From Planctomycetota bacterium (GTDB lineage: Bacteria > Planctomycetota > Planctomycetia > Planctomycetales > Planctomycetaceae): DNA of 64,000 bases. Where the stretch lies: the NCBI GenBank assembly GCA_023417655.1, contig JAEZFD010000062.1, positions 124,001 through 188,000 of the forward strand, written 5' to 3'. The notes beneath the pieces are model-generated. The model was not told where the DNA came from and did no database searches. It was given only the letters and a program-made list of their open reading frames with translations. Made by a program: the position numbers and the translations under genes. This document shows, piece after piece, positions 1-8,574 of this stretch. The first letter of the stretch is position 1. Each line of letters begins with the position of its first letter.

Positions 1-591
1 TGCGGCGAGTCCCAAGACCGTGAAGGTCATGGAACCGGGTTGAATGACGGGAATGATCGAAACCAGAGCGAGGACCCCACAGATTGTTCCCCACCATGTA
101 GTCTGTTGCGGCCAGGAAACCTTAGCGAGACACCAGAAGCTGACTCCGAGTGTGATCGCACTCAACAATGTCAGACCGGCGAACCCGAGGACTTGATACA
201 TTCCTCCGAGAATCAGGTCCGAAAACCAGCCGAGATTCACCCAGGGGCGACCTTCGGCAGTCGCCGAGAAGACATCTGTTCGCGGAGGAAGAACGCCGTG
301 CGAGAACAGGTATTCCCCTGTCCGGACGGAGACGAGAATCGGTGTTTCGGTGATGTAGGACCAGCCAAGCAGCACACTGAGCAGGATCAGCGCCCAGCGA
401 AGCATGACGTCTCCCCGAATGCATTCGTCCTCCAGATATTCCGGAGTGAGCTCTTCGTATTCCGGGAGTTCGTCCTCCGGCGACATCTGCGATTCAGGTA
501 CTCCCGGGGTCTGAGGCGTCACTGCGGAGTCATCTGCAGGAGGCTGGTGGAGACCTTTATCAGTGGCAGGCTGTGAGCTGTCGGCGACCAC
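1..591 (-). CDS. multipass membrane protein, GT-C glycosyltransferase-like (3' end cut off)
   Basis: This open frame enters from the left edge on the minus strand, so only the first 197 residues are present. About 60 acidic, proline-rich residues precede the first membrane segment (about residues 64-82). A soluble stretch (91-125) follows with the pattern TGEYLFSHG, then PRTDVFSAT, then GRPWVNLGW, and then more hydrophobic helices. This TGE..HG..P..D.FS..G.PW..W pattern is familiar from multipass bacterial proteins resembling GT-C glycosyltransferases, where the loop after helix 1 lies outside the membrane. I chose the GTG at 591 because AAGG lies about 9 bases upstream. The frame stays open further upstream without an ATG, and a TTG at 597 is an alternative. 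The catalytic part cannot be judged from this fragment. Confidence 0.6.
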   Translation of the reverse strand, partial: MVADSSQPATDKGLHQPPADDSAVTPQTPGVPESQMSPEDELPEYEELTPEYLEDECIRGDVMLRWALILLSVLLGWSYITETPILVSVRTGEYLFSHGVLPPRTDVFSATAEGRPWVNLGWFSDLILGGMYQVLGFAGLTLLSAITLGVSFWCLAKVSWPQQTTWWGTICGVLALVSIIPVIQPGSMTFTVLGLAA

Positions 592-823
592 GGTCAAGAA
601 CCTTGTCAGGCGAATGTCGAGCGGAAACCCGGTCCGGTACGGGAGAAGTCTTAACTTCCTGCAACGGAAGGGTCTGGAGACTCTAAGGTCTCTTCTGTAT
701 CCGCAGCAAGCGCGATGCCTGCCCTGCTTTGGCGGACGCAGAAATCGGAGTCCCGATTCTTCGGAAAAAATCGTTCGTCCCGCGATTAATCAATCTCTAA
801 TTCGGCAACAGGTGACGTCGTTG

Positions 824-1159
824 TCAGCGGGGAACTTCGACGAAATGCACCGGCATCAGATTTGTCAGGTGCGTGATTTCGAGGACTTCCAGAATATCGT
901 CTGATGGGTTGTAGAGATGGACATCGACTTTTTCAGACCGAGTCGATGCGAGTAGTCCGAGAAGGCCGCTCGGCAGGAAGCGGACACCTGTCAGGTCAAA
1001 GGCGATGACACTGCATTGGTTCTCGCGAATCAGGGAAATCAGTTCATCGCGACAGCAGGCGACGTTGATATCCGACAGAACGTCGCGACCCCCGAATCCC
1101 ACGACAGTGGTGGGCCCGGTCTGATAAACCTCAAGAATAGGTCTGTTCATGGCGGGCAT
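824..1159 (-). CDS. STAS-domain protein (anti-sigma factor antagonist-like)
   Basis: A 111-residue single STAS domain, the usual length for free-standing anti-anti-sigma proteins of the SpoIIAA type. The core reads as beta strand VIAFDLTGVRFL followed by PSGLLGLLA. The serine at position 64 sits where the phosphorylated Ser of SpoIIAA lies, although the usual Asp before it is replaced by Pro. In the family, such proteins bind a kinase/anti-sigma partner and release a sigma factor. An ECF sigma factor gene starts 350 bp away in divergent orientation, but no anti-sigma kinase is in the window, so a link is only a guess. A second ATG three codons in is possible. GGGA lies upstream of the first. 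Confidence 0.8.
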   Translation of the reverse strand: MPAMNRPILEVYQTGPTTVVGFGGRDVLSDINVACCRDELISLIRENQCSVIAFDLTGVRFLPSGLLGLLASTRSEKVDVHLYNPSDDILEVLEITHLTNLMPVHFVEVPR

Positions 1160-1510
1160 GGCGTGAATCCCACTGGGCTGTTGGAGAAGCTCGTCGTCAT
1201 CTCATTGCGCCACTTTCTTATACCCCTTCCAGAGGGGCAGGGAAAGCAGCAGTTTCCGAGATTCGCCTGATCTTCTCCTGATAACGACGAGTTCGCGGCG
1301 CCTATTTCGGGTGGATCGGATCGCATTGTTCGGGTTCAGAGCGAAGAGACGGAATTTCTGATCTCACATCCGACAGGAACTGAAAACTGGGCATCGCAGA
1401 ATTTGCGAGGTCTCCTGGAAATCGGATATAGTGGTCGGGACATTTCCAGTCCTGACTCCCTTCTGAGAGCTGTTCAGTTTGATGATCCCCATCACCTGAT
1501 CCAAACCTGC
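1160..1510. other. divergent intergenic region, no gene seen
   Basis: 351 bases between the STAS gene (minus) and the sigma factor gene (plus). The frame of the sigma gene stays open back to about 1403 through a TTG, but the residues there do not look like a sigma domain. It presumably carries both promoters. I see no convincing -35/-10 pair. Confidence 0.5.
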
Positions 1511-2110
1511 ATGACAGATGACGAATTGATGATCCGGGTTCAATGCGGTGAAGGAGATGCCTTCGCTGAGATCGTCGATCGTTATCAGGGAATTCTAACG
1601 GGTTTCTTTCTTCGCAATACTCGCGACCTCCAACTGTCCGAAGACCTGGTCCAGGACACGCTGCTGAAGGTTCACAATCAGGCCTGGGATTATCTTCCGA
1701 CCGGACGTTTTCGGGGCTGGCTCTTTCGGATTGCCCGAAATCATCTGATCGACAATGCCCGCAAACGTTCTCATGACGCGCTGGTCAAATCCATTCAGCG
1801 TCGCCCGGAAGAAGAGAATGATTTGCTGGCTCAATTTGCTGCGGAGTTTCGTCCCCCAGAGACGGATATGGAGCAGCGGGAATTCATCGCCCTCGTCGAC
1901 GAGCTTCTGGCCGAGATTCCAGATGATCAGCGTCAGACGTTTCTCCTGCACCACTATTCCAATCTGAGTCTCGCAGAAGTCGCGGAAATTACTGACGTCC
2001 CGATTGCAACCAGTAAAAGTCGACTCCGACTCGCCCGGGAAAAGCTGGCAGATAAATTGCGGGCCCGCGGGCTGAATCCCCCGACTGAGCTGGACGCAGT
2101 GTCTCCATGA
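1511..2110 (+). CDS. ECF-type RNA polymerase sigma factor
   Basis: A 199-residue sigma-70 family protein. Region 2 runs from about 15 to 85: AEIVDRYQ, then the LVQDTLLKVH helix that contacts core polymerase, then RFRGWLFRIARNHLID, which recognises the -10 element. A variable linker (about 90-125) leads to region 4 (about 128-185): LLAEIPDDQR, then the helix-turn-helix SLAEVAEITDVPIATSKSRL. Two-region architecture without region 3 is typical of extracytoplasmic function sigma factors. The ATG at 1511 is chosen because the protein then begins MTDDEL, directly at region 2. The frame extends upstream to a TTG without sigma-like sequence. No anti-sigma gene follows directly. The STAS gene lies divergently upstream. 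Confidence 0.9.
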   Translation: MTDDELMIRVQCGEGDAFAEIVDRYQGILTGFFLRNTRDLQLSEDLVQDTLLKVHNQAWDYLPTGRFRGWLFRIARNHLIDNARKRSHDALVKSIQRRPEEENDLLAQFAAEFRPPETDMEQREFIALVDELLAEIPDDQRQTFLLHHYSNLSLAEVAEITDVPIATSKSRLRLAREKLADKLRARGLNPPTELDAVSP

Positions 2111-2368
2111 GGACAGCGTTGAGCCGGTGCAATGGTCGCTGTCATCGATTCGCCCGGCGAAAATCGCGATCTTATTGATGGTCGCTGAACTACCAGCCGC
2201 TTATCATGAAGAGGATCACTCTGAAGAAACGCTCTCAGGCGGAGTGACGCACCTCCTCAGGGTTCGCCGGTTTCCCGGAGATGACTGACGGCTTTTAAGA
2301 GAGCCGACTTCTCCGGTGTGTGTCGAACTCAACTTCCGTTTTCAGACTGCCGCAGAGAAAGTTCCCGT

Positions 2369-3781
2369 ATGGCTTCCAGCAGCCGCAACATCAACTCTGT
2401 CTGGTTTGGTGTGGTGTTGATGTTTGTGGGACTGGGGCTCGTGATCTGGGAATTGCAGACCGGTCAGTTTCAGCGGGGAATGGGGGCAGCTGGCTATGCT
2501 GTCGCGATGGCACTGGGGTGTGCCTGCTCGGTCTGGGGATTGAAAGAACTGGTCGCTCACCTTGTGCCCGGTTTCTCTGCACGGGGATTCTATTTCCGTC
2601 TGCCTCGGGAAGGATTCGCCTTTCTGGTGATGACCTTCTTCTTCTTCGGTGGGTCGGTTCTGGGGCGTTCCAATCTGCTGATGATGGTGTTCTCGCTGAT
2701 GGTCGGAGCCTTTCTGATTAACGGGTGGTTCACATTCACGATGTTGCAGGGGGCGCGTCCCCGACGGGTGATTCCAGAACGGAGCATGGCTGGCGAACCG
2801 GTGGGCATCGTCATCGAGCTGGAAAATCAGATTCCCTGGCTATCTGCTCGACTGATGCGGGTGCATGATCGAGTCACCCACGGCAATAAGAAACTCGAGG
2901 CGGATGTTCTCTTCGTTCAGGTTCTCCCGCGATCTCACACGACAGGCCGGTACCAGTTTGTCCCGATGCTTCGAGGTCGCTATGAATTTAATCAGATCGA
3001 TGTGACGACCCGATTCCCTTTGGGGCTCGTGCAGCGAGGCGTCGGGCGAGAGCTTCAGCAGACGTTACTGGTTTATCCCCGAGTCGGGCATCTGCATGCG
3101 GGATGGCACCAGCAGCGAATCAGTTCGAACGAGTTAATCAGTCAGATGCGTGGGGCCGCTGGGGCCTTTCAGGACGAATTCCATCAGCTCCGAGAGTATC
3201 GTGTCGGTGACGACCGCCGCATGATTCACTGGCGAACGTCCGCCCGTCTGAACGAACTGATGATCAGCGAGTATCAGCAGGTCCGGGATCGTGACCTGTT
3301 CCTGATCGTCGACGCCTGGTTGCCTGAGAATCCGACAGAGGAACAGTCGGATGCATTTGAACGTGGACTGAGATTCGCAACCACGGTCGCAATGGATGCT
3401 CTCCATGCCAACCGCCATTCATTTTTGTTCGTAGAACTCCTTGGGCGACAGCATTTCAGCTGGCGAGGCGACGTCGAACGGAACCCCGATTCGCTCCTTG
3501 ATGAGCTGGCGACTCTGGAACCGCATCAGGAAACTTCGCTCGAAACAATGCGGGACCTGATCGTGGCGGAGCGGAATCGGTCGCGTCGCCTCGTGGTCAT
3601 CTCGACGCGTCCGACCTACGTGCGGCAGATCGTCACTCAATGGAAGGAAGGGGTGCCGCCGGATGTCGAGTTCTTTGGCACGAGCCGGAAAGATCTGGCG
3701 AATCTCTTCTCTGATTCAGAATTACATACTTTGCATCAGCCGCAGGGAAAGAAAGAGCTGAGTCCTCAGCTCGCCACATAG
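2369..3781 (+). CDS. DUF58 domain membrane protein
   Basis: A 470-residue protein with four hydrophobic segments in the first 130 residues, followed by a soluble part carrying the DUF58 signature at about 274-300: EYRVGDDRRMIHWRTSAR then EY. DUF58 proteins have a von Willebrand A-like C-terminal fold and usually sit with a MoxR ATPase and a TgpA-type transglutaminase. Here the transglutaminase gene follows 73 bases downstream and no MoxR gene lies in the window. The ATG at 2369 is preferred because AGAGAAAG precedes it and the protein then starts just before the first membrane helix. An upstream frame from 2318 is open but unlike the family. The family's precise biochemical role is not settled. 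Confidence 0.85.
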   Translation: MASSSRNINSVWFGVVLMFVGLGLVIWELQTGQFQRGMGAAGYAVAMALGCACSVWGLKELVAHLVPGFSARGFYFRLPREGFAFLVMTFFFFGGSVLGRSNLLMMVFSLMVGAFLINGWFTFTMLQGARPRRVIPERSMAGEPVGIVIELENQIPWLSARLMRVHDRVTHGNKKLEADVLFVQVLPRSHTTGRYQFVPMLRGRYEFNQIDVTTRFPLGLVQRGVGRELQQTLLVYPRVGHLHAGWHQQRISSNELISQMRGAAGAFQDEFHQLREYRVGDDRRMIHWRTSARLNELMISEYQQVRDRDLFLIVDAWLPENPTEEQSDAFERGLRFATTVAMDALHANRHSFLFVELLGRQHFSWRGDVERNPDSLLDELATLEPHQETSLETMRDLIVAERNRSRRLVVISTRPTYVRQIVTQWKEGVPPDVEFFGTSRKDLANLFSDSELHTLHQPQGKKELSPQLAT

Positions 3782-3854
3782 CCCATCTGACAGGCACGAT
3801 GCTCTCCCCTGAATCGACTTGAGTTCCTGATTGCGACCTTGCAGGTAATGAGAC

Positions 3855-6230
3855 ATGGATTTCCGTAAAGAAACCACGATGCTCTCGGTGTTCCAAGTCA
3901 GCACTTTGCTGATGGTCAGTCTGACGAGTCTAATTCTCGCCGGAGCAGAAGAGTTTCCCTTGGCGGCATTGACCGTTCCGATTGCGGTCTCGACGTGGTG
4001 GTTTGTGGACCGCATGGGACGCATTCTGATGCCTGCATGGCTGGGCACGCTGCTCGCGATGGGAGCGCTCGGACTGGCATTCTTTGAATACAACTATTTC
4101 ACGAATCAGTCGCTGCTCGCAGTCGGCGGGCACATGCTGACCTATCTGATCTGGACCTTTCTGTTCCAGAGCAAAGCGGGGCGTCAGTACTGGTGGCTGA
4201 TGGCACTGTGCCTGCTACAGGTGGCAGTCGCGGCCATGTTGAACTATTCCATCTGGTTCGGAATCGGATTGCTGGTCTATGCTCTGCTGGCGATCTGGAC
4301 TCTGTCGGTCTTTCTGCTGTACAGCTCGACCGCTTCCATCAAGAAGAACGCAGGAGAAGAAACGGACGTCATCCGCGATCCGCCGAGCGCGACGTCGCCG
4401 ATTGGGCAGGTCTGGAATAACGTGGCTCTGGGGCCGCAGACCCAGCTGCTCACCTGGAATTTCACCGGGAATATCTTCTTTATTTTCATCCAGACGTTTC
4501 TGATTGCCGCACTCTTCTTCCTGTTGATCCCCCGAATCTGGGCGAACACTTCCTTCGTCTCAAATCTGGGCCGAACCAATCGCCCGGTCACAGGATTTTC
4601 GAATGATGTCCGACTCGGCGATCTCGGAGAGATCCTGGAAGACGACAAAGAGGTCATGTCTGTTCGCGTTTTTCGCGGGGAGTCGACGAATCCTCTGGGA
4701 GCTCGCGATCTGAATAAGTTTTTCGGTCGCGAGCCGTTGTTTCGCGGAGGCGTCCTCGAGAAGTATCAGGATGGTCGATGGACACATGAGACCTCCCAGA
4801 TGGCGCAGCGTCTTCGCTACCGTGGAGAGAGCTATCAATACCGGATCCTGTTCGACCTGAAACCCTTGGGAACCGACACGGTTTTCACGTTTGGTGACAT
4901 GGTCGCGGCCGAGTCGGAGAGCGAACCGAATGATCTGACCCTCGGCATCTTTTCTCAGGAAGTCCGTCGCGGGAGAAATGCTCCCAACAACCAGCCATTC
5001 CGATATCTTGAATACGCGAACGACGGTCCCCCTGATACGACCCTGTACGCGGCTCGGGAGGCGAGGCGTCTTGAACGTGAAAGTCGTGGATCAGGGTCAA
5101 ATGGTTCCGAGTCGATCGCTGAAGAAGCGCTGAAACGCTACCTGAATCTCCTGAAGTCGGTTCCGGCGCGCTGCGAGGCCCTGGGACCCATTGCAGATAA
5201 GGTGGTGAAAGGAGCCCGAACGCCGGAGGAAGTTGCCCGAAAGCTGGAATCATGGTTCAAAGATTCCGAAGAGTTCGGGTACACCACACGACTGAAAGTG
5301 ACGGATCCTAACATCGACCCGATTGTGGACTTCATTACTAACCGAAAGTCGGGGCACTGCGAATATTTCGCCGCCGGACTGGCGATGATGTTGCGAACTC
5401 AGGGAATCCCGTCCCGCGTGATCACCGGGTTCAAAGGGGGGCTGATTCCGCCAAATTCCAACGTCTTGAGAATACAGCAGCTGCATGCCCATGCCTGGGT
5501 GGAAGCGTATTTCGATGGACGGTGGGTTACCTATGACCCGACCCCGCCAATCCGTGATCAGACCGTCCATGAGATCGAAGGGCTGACATCCAACTGGTTC
5601 GGGCTCTGGCTCGGGGCCGAAACGGCCTGGGTGAAGATTGCAGGTCTTTCGCAGGAAACGCAGGACACCCGCATCTATGCTCCACTGCGCAAAATTGGAA
5701 CGCAGTTAGCCATGACGGCTCAGCTTCTGCGGGAAGGCAATTTCCACATTCTTGAGCGAATTAAAGCGATCATCCTGAACCGGGATCGATGGTTCAGCTG
5801 GGAAGGGGGCGTGCTCGCGGCAGTCGTCATGCTGGTGGGATCCGGACTGGTCTGGCTGGTGCGCTGGCTCTGGCGATCAATGTCCCGCTGGGGCAATATG
5901 GCAGGTGGCAACGAAGATGCATTGGCGAGAGCACGACGGCTGGTGCCGTTCTATGAACGGTTTATGGCACTGCTGAGGGCGGAGGGTCTGGAGCAGCGAC
6001 CGAACCAGACTGCCCGTGAGTTTGTCGACGCCTCATGGAAGCGACTGCAGCCGCGACTGGGAGCGATGGAGGGGGACGGCTGGCCTGAAGAAATCGTCGA
6101 AGCGTTCTATCAGGTTCGCTTCGGAGGGATGACGACCGAAGCTCTGGACATGAATCGACTGAATCAACATCTCCAGCAGATCGAAGCGAGCCTGCAGGCC
6201 GCGAGGGAGTCGCGTGAAAAGGTCGTATAA
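3855..6230 (+). CDS. TgpA-type membrane transglutaminase-like protease (DUF3488/transglutaminase core)
   Basis: A 791-residue membrane protein. It has an N-terminal bundle of about six helices (10-230), a periplasmic region with the transglutaminase-like core, another helix near 655-675, and a C-terminal cytoplasmic tail resembling DUF4129. The catalytic triad is visible: Cys502 in GHCEYFA, His546 in HAHAWVE and Asp561 in TYDPTPP. TgpA proteins of this layout are thought to act on periplasmic peptides or peptidoglycan-linked substrates. The gene lies between the DUF58 gene and a CPBP protease gene whose start overlaps its stop by 17 bases, so the three are probably one operon. A start at the ATG at 3879 is possible, but AGG upstream of 3855 favours the longer form. 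Confidence 0.88.
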   Translation: MDFRKETTMLSVFQVSTLLMVSLTSLILAGAEEFPLAALTVPIAVSTWWFVDRMGRILMPAWLGTLLAMGALGLAFFEYNYFTNQSLLAVGGHMLTYLIWTFLFQSKAGRQYWWLMALCLLQVAVAAMLNYSIWFGIGLLVYALLAIWTLSVFLLYSSTASIKKNAGEETDVIRDPPSATSPIGQVWNNVALGPQTQLLTWNFTGNIFFIFIQTFLIAALFFLLIPRIWANTSFVSNLGRTNRPVTGFSNDVRLGDLGEILEDDKEVMSVRVFRGESTNPLGARDLNKFFGREPLFRGGVLEKYQDGRWTHETSQMAQRLRYRGESYQYRILFDLKPLGTDTVFTFGDMVAAESESEPNDLTLGIFSQEVRRGRNAPNNQPFRYLEYANDGPPDTTLYAAREARRLERESRGSGSNGSESIAEEALKRYLNLLKSVPARCEALGPIADKVVKGARTPEEVARKLESWFKDSEEFGYTTRLKVTDPNIDPIVDFITNRKSGHCEYFAAGLAMMLRTQGIPSRVITGFKGGLIPPNSNVLRIQQLHAHAWVEAYFDGRWVTYDPTPPIRDQTVHEIEGLTSNWFGLWLGAETAWVKIAGLSQETQDTRIYAPLRKIGTQLAMTAQLLREGNFHILERIKAIILNRDRWFSWEGGVLAAVVMLVGSGLVWLVRWLWRSMSRWGNMAGGNEDALARARRLVPFYERFMALLRAEGLEQRPNQTAREFVDASWKRLQPRLGAMEGDGWPEEIVEAFYQVRFGGMTTEALDMNRLNQHLQQIEASLQAARESREKVV

Positions 6231-6903
6231 CTACCAGCTGCCGAACATGTCGACGGTCTTCCTGATTCAATCGAGCGTGTTTCTGGCAGGTCTCACTCTG
6301 TTGGCGCTGGTCTTGGCCTGGGTTTCCGGGGTCAATCCGTTTGTCCGAATTCACTTTCGAGCAAACGATCTTCTCGTCGGAACTCTTGCCGCGGTCGCGA
6401 TGGTTTCGGTCTTCTCTCTTGCTCGCTATCCACGGGAGCAGGCCCAGAAACTGCTTGGCCCGTTTCTGCAGGACTGCGGTTGGCTGACGTTGCTGATCCT
6501 CGCCTGCTTTATTGGCTTCTCAGAAGAACTGCTGTTTCGCGGTGTTCTCGAACCATGGGCAGCGCGGTTCATTGGGCCGATCGCTGCACTCATAGTCGTG
6601 AACATCCTGTTTGCGTCACTGCACAGCCTCTCTGTGCAATATGCCTTCGTCGCAGGCTTTCTCGGGATGCTCCTGAGTCTTCTGGCGTGGGGCCCCGGTG
6701 GAGACAATCTCTTACGAGCGATGACGACTCACTCTGTCTATGACTTCCTTGCGTTTCTCTGGGTGGCCCATGTGGCGCGACGCGAGGCACGCAATCAACT
6801 CCCAGTCGAGGCACTGGGGGAGGATGCTCACGGCGCGGCGGACGACGCATTCGGCGAACCGAGCGCACAGGAATCGGCCCATCACCCCGACGAGCCTCGC
6901 TGA
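6214..6903 (+). CDS. CPBP family intramembrane glutamic protease (CAAX-like)
   Basis: A 229-residue multipass protein with the CPBP/Abi motifs: EELLFRG near residue 104, a histidine in ASLHSL near 135, and HSVYDFLAF near 172. In this family these residues form an intramembrane active site related to Rce1. Substrates of most bacterial members are unknown. The GTG at 6214 is chosen because GGGAG lies 5 bases upstream and it overlaps the end of the transglutaminase gene. The next ATG (6247) has no ribosome-binding site. The last 40 residues are hydrophilic and rich in Ala, Glu and His. Confidence 0.82.
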   Translation: MKRSYNYQLPNMSTVFLIQSSVFLAGLTLLALVLAWVSGVNPFVRIHFRANDLLVGTLAAVAMVSVFSLARYPREQAQKLLGPFLQDCGWLTLLILACFIGFSEELLFRGVLEPWAARFIGPIAALIVVNILFASLHSLSVQYAFVAGFLGMLLSLLAWGPGGDNLLRAMTTHSVYDFLAFLWVAHVARREARNQLPVEALGEDAHGAADDAFGEPSAQESAHHPDEPR

Positions 6904-6915
6904 ATGGCGGGGCTC
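6892..6915 (+). terminator. GC-rich hairpin at the end of the CPBP gene
   Basis: GAGCCTCGC and GCGGGGCTC form a 9-bp stem (one T-G pair) around TGAATG, which contains the stop codon of the protease gene. No T-run follows, so intrinsic termination is doubtful. It could still be a 3'-end structure between this gene and the convergent purM. Confidence 0.3.
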
Positions 6916-6997
6916 ACTCGGGGGGACTCTGACCTGACTGACCAGCACGAAGCAATCGGGGAGAAGCCATCGCGGTGGGAAAAGCCACTTGCCCGTC

Positions 6998-8047
6998 TTA
7001 ATTGACGTAGGCGGCTGTCGTAGATCCGGCTTGAATTTTACCGAGGACAGTGGATTCAAATCCGGCCTGTGTGATCAGCTGACGAGCATTGTCCACCAGG
7101 TTTGGACGGACAATGACAACCATTCCGATCCCCATGTTGAAGACGCGGAACATCTCTTCGCGTTCCACTTGTCCCAACTTCTGCAGCCATTGGAAGACCG
7201 GGGGAATCGTCCAGCTTGAACGATCAATTGCAGCCTGAAGGCCTTCTGGAACGATCCGGCCAGTGTTTTCAGCCAGTCCGCCTCCGGTGATGTGGGCAAG
7301 TCCTGCGACTCCGCCGGCCATCGTCAAATCATCCAGCAGGCTTTGAACCACCTTTGCATAGATCCGGGTGGGGGTCAGCAGAATGTCTCCAACGGTTCCC
7401 CCTAGTTCAGGGACATGAGTGTCTACCGAAAGCCCGGCGGCTCCAAACACGATTTTGCGAACGAGGCTGTAGCCGTTGGAGTGAAGTCCTGACGAAGCGA
7501 TCCCGATCAGAACGTCGTCCTGCTGAATCGCTTTGCCATCAAGGATCTTGTCGCGTTCAACGACGCCGACACAAAATCCGGCCATGTCGAAATCTTCAGC
7601 CGCATACAGATCCGGCATAATGGCCGTTTCTCCGCCGATCAAAGCGGCTCCGGCATCGACGCACCCATCCGAGACCCCCTTGACCAGGGCTGTGGTCAGA
7701 TCCGGGTTGTCTTTCCCCAATGCGACATAATCGAGAAAGAAGAGCGGCTCGGCCCCCAGGCAGAGGCAATCGTTGACGCACATCCCGACCAGATCGATGC
7801 CGATTGTGTCATATCGCCGCGCCATCAGGGCGACTTTAATCTTGGTTCCGACTCCGTCCGTGCCGGAGACCAGCACAGGATCGGTGTACTTTCGTCCGTC
7901 ACCATTGAGACCGAACAATCCGGCGAAGCCGCCGACCAAAGGGAGGACGCGCGGGGTCTGCGTCCGCTGCATCAGCGCAGGAAGCCGGGACATCGCCTCT
8001 TCATAGGATTCGAGGTCAACTCCCGCGTCTTTATAAGAGATCGCCAT
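6998..8047 (-). CDS. purM: phosphoribosylformylglycinamidine cyclo-ligase (AIR synthetase)
   Basis: 349 residues, matching the usual length of about 345 for PurM. It catalyses ATP-dependent ring closure of formylglycinamidine ribonucleotide to aminoimidazole ribonucleotide, the fifth step of purine synthesis, in the cytosol. Visible hallmarks are SYKDAGVDLE at the N-terminus, VSGTDGVGTKIKVA (about 62-75), the LFFLDYVA and GGETA segments, SSGLHSNGYSLVR (about 190-200) and HITGGGLAENTGR (about 250-262). The protein is complete. It stands alone, convergent with the CPBP gene and divergent from the histidine kinase, with no other purine genes in the window. Confidence 0.96.
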   Translation of the reverse strand: MAISYKDAGVDLESYEEAMSRLPALMQRTQTPRVLPLVGGFAGLFGLNGDGRKYTDPVLVSGTDGVGTKIKVALMARRYDTIGIDLVGMCVNDCLCLGAEPLFFLDYVALGKDNPDLTTALVKGVSDGCVDAGAALIGGETAIMPDLYAAEDFDMAGFCVGVVERDKILDGKAIQQDDVLIGIASSGLHSNGYSLVRKIVFGAAGLSVDTHVPELGGTVGDILLTPTRIYAKVVQSLLDDLTMAGGVAGLAHITGGGLAENTGRIVPEGLQAAIDRSSWTIPPVFQWLQKLGQVEREEMFRVFNMGIGMVVIVRPNLVDNARQLITQAGFESTVLGKIQAGSTTAAYVN

Positions 8048-8574
8048 TTCACAGTCTTCCGGATACAGCTGTGGACTCAGGCAGGCTCCGTCGAATCAGG
8101 CCTGCCTCCATTGAAGAGAAGTCATCGAGAGACAAGGGACCGAATCCCGTCGAAGTGTCAGGAGGTTCAGCAGAATTCCCCCGATGAATTTCTGAATCGG
8201 AATGATAGAGCGAACGGGGCTCGTCGTATATCGCTTGAGAGGAAATTCAGCTCGCCAGTGCGACAGTAGAAGGGGTGGAGAGCGCGGAGTTGGTTCCTCC
8301 TCGAAGCGAAGTCGCTGACGCATTTTGTCGGCTGCAACCAAGGGCGTAGAATGTGTTAAGAGATTCTTTAAGAAGTCAGAATCTCACGTCTTGCCAGTCA
8401 GAAATGCCGGATTATCCTCAAACGAGGTCCACTGAGACCAATTTACTTGGAAACCCCTGTCCGCAGTTAATGGCGGCGGCGCCGAGTATTCCGGCGCGGC
8501 ATCAGCCATTTTAGATGGGTCGGGGTGACCTGCCAGTGTCTCTCTCCGGCTGACCTTCTGGCGAGTTTAACGCG
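8048..8574. other. divergent intergenic region, no gene seen
   Basis: 527 bases between purM (minus) and the hybrid kinase (plus). Short open frames here have no recognisable residues. A stop codon (TGA, 8551-8553) lies in frame just before the kinase start, so the kinase cannot extend beyond it without a frame change. It presumably carries both promoters. Confidence 0.5.

Noticed and set aside
40..576. 178-residue plus-strand open frame
   Set aside because: It is antisense to the membrane protein frame running off the left edge, which has hydrophobic helices and a recognisable motif. The plus-strand frame is low in hydrophobic runs and matches nothing.
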